Positions 61,089 to 64,000 of a stretch of 64,000 nt of DNA are shown here, piece after piece (position 1 is the stretch's first letter; each line of letters opens with the position of its first letter). Made by a program: the position numbers and the translations under genes. The notes below the pieces were generated by a model. The model ran no database searches and was not told where the DNA came from. It was given only the letters and a program-made list of their open reading frames with translations. Source of the stretch: Adineta ricciae (taxonomy: Eukaryota; Rotifera; Eurotatoria; Adinetida; Adinetidae); contig CAJNOJ010000023.1 of NCBI GenBank assembly GCA_905250025.1, forward strand, positions 496,001 through 560,000. Direction: 5' to 3'.

Positions 61089-62453
61089 TCTTATGAGTTC
61101 AATGATGCTGCCTTTAACTAGCGTTCCAAAGCGATAAATGGCATTGTTTAAGAGCAGCATGATGCGTGTCTTTCAAGTTCTTGAAATTGAAAAGCTCTGA
61201 ATATTCTTAACAGAACAGGCATGACAAAGAGTCCTTCAGCGACACGTAGGATACTTTTCGATAGAAAGTTACTTATAGTGCCAAGTGGAAATAGTTCAAT
61301 AGTTCGAACATGTGAAAGGGTGTGTTTGTCGTTTCTTCTTCCATGACAGTTTAAAAGTCATGTAGTAAACATTGTATAGGCACAGATATTCCTGTAAAAT
61401 CGATCTGACAATTACGTGAAGATTATCCATAGAAAACTGAGAGAGATTCACGTCCTATGAGTGCATTTCTCGATATGATACTGCCAGTTGATTGTTCATA
61501 ATTAACCTTTTATGTTTTCGAAATTCTCTTTTGACATTCTCAAGTGACCGAAGATGAAAACAGTACTATCAAAAGTATGACGCGTGTGAACTACGAAGTT
61601 TTCAGCTGCTACTTGAGTGAAGAGTGTTCCACATAAAATGTTCCATCGTGTGTGGAAAAATGGATTTAAAATGCAACCATTTGCTAATCAATCTGTCTGA
61701 ATGAGATTGAGAGTAGAAACGATGATCAAATCTGATCTTGATCAGAAGTAAAATTATAAGATGAATACATCGTATTCTAAAAGTGTAAATGCTTCCCCTA
61801 CGTTGATGGAAATCCCATTCACTGATGGCCATTTCTTTCAAACTTTTGAAATTAAAATCTATGTTTCTATTTCAGTAGATCACTTTGTAACCAATTTTCT
61901 CAATCACAATTACGAGCGGCAGCGCTGTCGAGATTACATTCCATCCTTAGCTTATTTATCATCAACAGATAGAGTAGAGAGATCTTATTATATGTTCTGC
62001 TAGTATTTTATGAGATTTTTTGAGAAGAGCATTCTTCAATGTGTGTTACAGTTACAATAGTCTGCACAGCTATCCATAAACAAACTATCTTGTCGATATT
62101 CGAGTTTATTTACTCTTCCTTAGTGTCTGTTAAACCATATTCATGCCCGATTGTAGGCGTATTACAAGTCATTTCAACCGTATTCAAAGGAGAACTCGAA
62201 GAAATGAAAAAATAAATATTCATGAAAAATCAATAAAGCAAACGTGTTTGAATATGTCGATCAACATGGCTGAAAAAACAACTGTTCTAATTGTACTGAC
62301 ATGAGAGTTTTCCGGTAATATTTTGTTGATCATGCATTTGTTTTCTTCCAAATGTAAGGAAATCTTTTATTGAGTGTTAGTGTGAAGAGGAAAGAGAAAT
62401 ATAAAAATAAATTTTAAAATATCATTCTATTTCAAATGTTTTGTTTGCTGTAT
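61089..62453. other. Intergenic upstream of GH45
   Basis: About 1.36 kb. A plus-strand frame of 80 codons starts at an ATG (61761-62003) and has a possible internal acceptor, but no recognisable domain, so it is not called a gene. The left end should contain the GH45 promoter and the right end the 3' flank of the 62454 gene. Confidence 0.4.
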
Positions 62454-63936
62454 TCAAATTAATGGCGTTTTGCCTCGGAATGTCGGCGTTATTGGTTTTG
62501 TGTTTTCAGTATAAGAATTATTTAAACTTGTTGCGACACGATAACCACGGCGAGATGAACGATCTTGTGCATTGGAAGTACTCGCTGTTGTAAGTCGTGA
62601 TAAAGGACGCTTTTCTGATGAGTATGGTCGATCTGTAGATAAAGGAAAAAAAGTGTTGAAGAGAAAGTTGTAATGCATGCTTAATGGAAGAAAAAACCTG
62701 TTGGTGGAACATTCGGGCTATCTCGAATAATGATTGTTGGAGTTGCTCGATCGTTAGCATGACGCGTGGCTGGCCGATCGACAACGGTAATTTCGACAGG
62801 AGTATGGCGACTATTATTTGCCGGCGTTGTTAAACGTTTGCCTGGTGTCATGGTTCGAAGTGGAGATGTAGCGCGTTCGCATGTATCGTTATTATCAGCA
62901 TTGACGGAACATTGTGGAGTTAATTTTGATTGTTTCATAAAGGTTTCTAGCTGCTGTTTTTGACGATCCTTTTCTTGACGTTGCCAAATTTTGTACGGCC
63001 AATAGACACTTAATCAAATAGAAAAAAATCAATCGAAATTTTTATAGACTAGTACAAATTACTTATTCATGTTTGTTGACGACGATTGGTCGGAATTCAA
63101 AGTATCTGATGGAAGATCAGTTTCGACACATTGCATATCGTGCATGGTTCGACTGATCAATTCCATTGCCAGACGTTTCTCTAAAGGAATGGGAGTTCGA
63201 TTAGTTTTGTAGATTCTCAAAAGTGAAGTCAAACCTGTCGGATTTGCGTTTACCAGCCAATCTTGTGCTTCGAAAATGTTATCCGTTTGTAAGATATAGC
63301 AGAGAATTGGAATTAACTAGCGGCAGAAGGAAATACTGACGAGAAATAAATTAGAATCTTACCCATATTCCTGGATCTTGGTTTTCGTCATTCAATGATG
63401 CTTGTTCTTGATCAGCTTTGCCCGTGCCCGGTTTCACTTTGGATGTTTGTGGTCGTTGGGACCGTTGACTTGCACGTCGTTGTAATAATCGTTTGGAAAC
63501 GTTCTGTTCGTCATTGGTATCAAAACCGAAACCCGATGCCGAGCTACAGCTGCGTTTTGTAATGGAATTATTCAATCGTGCGGATCGTGACTGACGTAAG
63601 TACTGTTCTTGTTCGTCACCTGTCGTTAATGATGATTTTATTTGCTGAGCTAAGTCCATAAGTTCATGACGCCAAGCATCAGCTGAATTGTCTGTAAAGA
63701 CAAAAAGAAGTATTCAATTGAATGGGAAAAGAAAACAAGCAGTCGCGAAAGCGCAATGTTTTCTCTGAATACTGAGAACAAATTAAAAATTTATTTTGTA
63801 TCCGATGAAATGTACGCACAGAACGTTCAATAAGATTGTTTTTCTCTATCGATAATTGATCATACTGTTCAAATAATATGATCATATGGTTTCGAATCCT
63901 TGCTATCAAACATGCCCTGTGCTTAGTTTCAGTCAA
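62454..63936 (-). CDS. Possible TBATA/SPATIAL-like protein, 5' end uncertain
   Basis: Spliced basic, Ser/Arg-rich protein. Readable pieces in order are RNHMIILFEQYDQLSIEKNN, then NSADAWRHELMDLAQQIKSS, LRQSRSARLNNSITKR, NDENQDPGIW, and LCYILQTDNIFEAQDWLVNA. These are followed by EKRLAMELISRTMHDMQCVE, YWPYKIWQRQEKDRQKQQLE and a disordered tail with many Thr-Pro sites. The AWRHELMDLA and LCYILQTDN...QDWL segments resemble the SPATIAL domain of TBATA (AWKKEL.DLA, LLCQILQTDS...WLL) as I recall it, a protein of testis and ciliated tissue. Junctions around 63010-63360 use introns of about 50 bases. The first exon opens from a non-ATG codon after an in-frame TAA, so the true start is in an exon further right, possibly outside the window. 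Confidence 0.5.
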
Positions 63937-64000
63937 GTGATTGAGGCATCCTTATATATGCTGATTTTCACACGAAAAGCCACTTGAATCAAAAACACGA
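63937..64000. other. Window edge
   Basis: Too short to interpret. It may be intron or 5' flank of the preceding minus-strand gene. Confidence 0.3.

Noticed and set aside
61761-62003. Plus-strand 80-codon frame starting at an ATG
   Set aside because: No domain, signal peptide or poly(A) signal tied to it; a frame of similar length exists on the opposite strand.

Overview
The window looks like nuclear DNA of a small, gene-dense, AT-rich metazoan, most likely a bdelloid rotifer. Supporting signs are intron-rich conserved animal genes with introns mostly about 45-60 bases long, AATAAA poly(A) signals, fungal-type plant-cell-wall hydrolases beside animal genes, and two small proteins of a type I associate from memory with bdelloid genomes. 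The species cannot be named from the sequence.

Layout: 0.8-3.5 kb holds a secreted trypsin-like protease and the intraflagellar-transport GTPase IFT27 (both minus). IFT27 is head-to-head with dynactin p150 (DCTN1, 3.8-9.3 kb, plus). A decayed gene copy lies at 9.8-10.25 kb. Then come AP-2 alpha adaptin (10.8-14.7 kb), DNA polymerase alpha catalytic subunit (15.0-21.0 kb) and a MET/RON-like Sema-PSI-IPT receptor tyrosine kinase (22.6-27.3 kb), all plus. A minus-strand gene at 27.5-29.0 kb joins three membrane helices to a domain resembling the dynein stalk tip. SPIRE (29.9-33.5 kb) and VKOR (34.1-34.6 kb) follow. A large RBMS/shep-type RNA-binding gene spans 37.4-44.7 kb, with unusually long introns and up to four candidate coding first exons. 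CDT1 (45.8-47.7 kb, minus) faces it tail-to-tail. A type II membrane protein, an MBLAC2-like hydrolase, an unresolved small gene and the centriole protein POC1 occupy 48.7-53.8 kb.

The right part (54-61 kb) differs: an intronless secreted GH3 beta-glucosidase, two tandem intronless paralogues of a WLD...SG.LG domain, and a GH45 endoglucanase with a fungal-type CBM1 joined to an N-terminal cysteine-rich animal-like module. GH45 plus GH3 would form an endoglucanase-to-glucose route, but the GH45 appears to lack its general-acid aspartate. The right edge holds a possibly TBATA-like gene whose 5' end may lie outside.

Functionally the vertical genes are mostly independent housekeeping genes (cilia and centriole: IFT27, POC1; dynein transport: DCTN1; DNA replication: POLA1, CDT1; endocytosis: AP2A; actin: SPIRE). 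The most unusual items are the cellulase cluster, the membrane-anchored dynein-stalk-like protein, the tandem WLD proteins and the multi-promoter RBMS gene.
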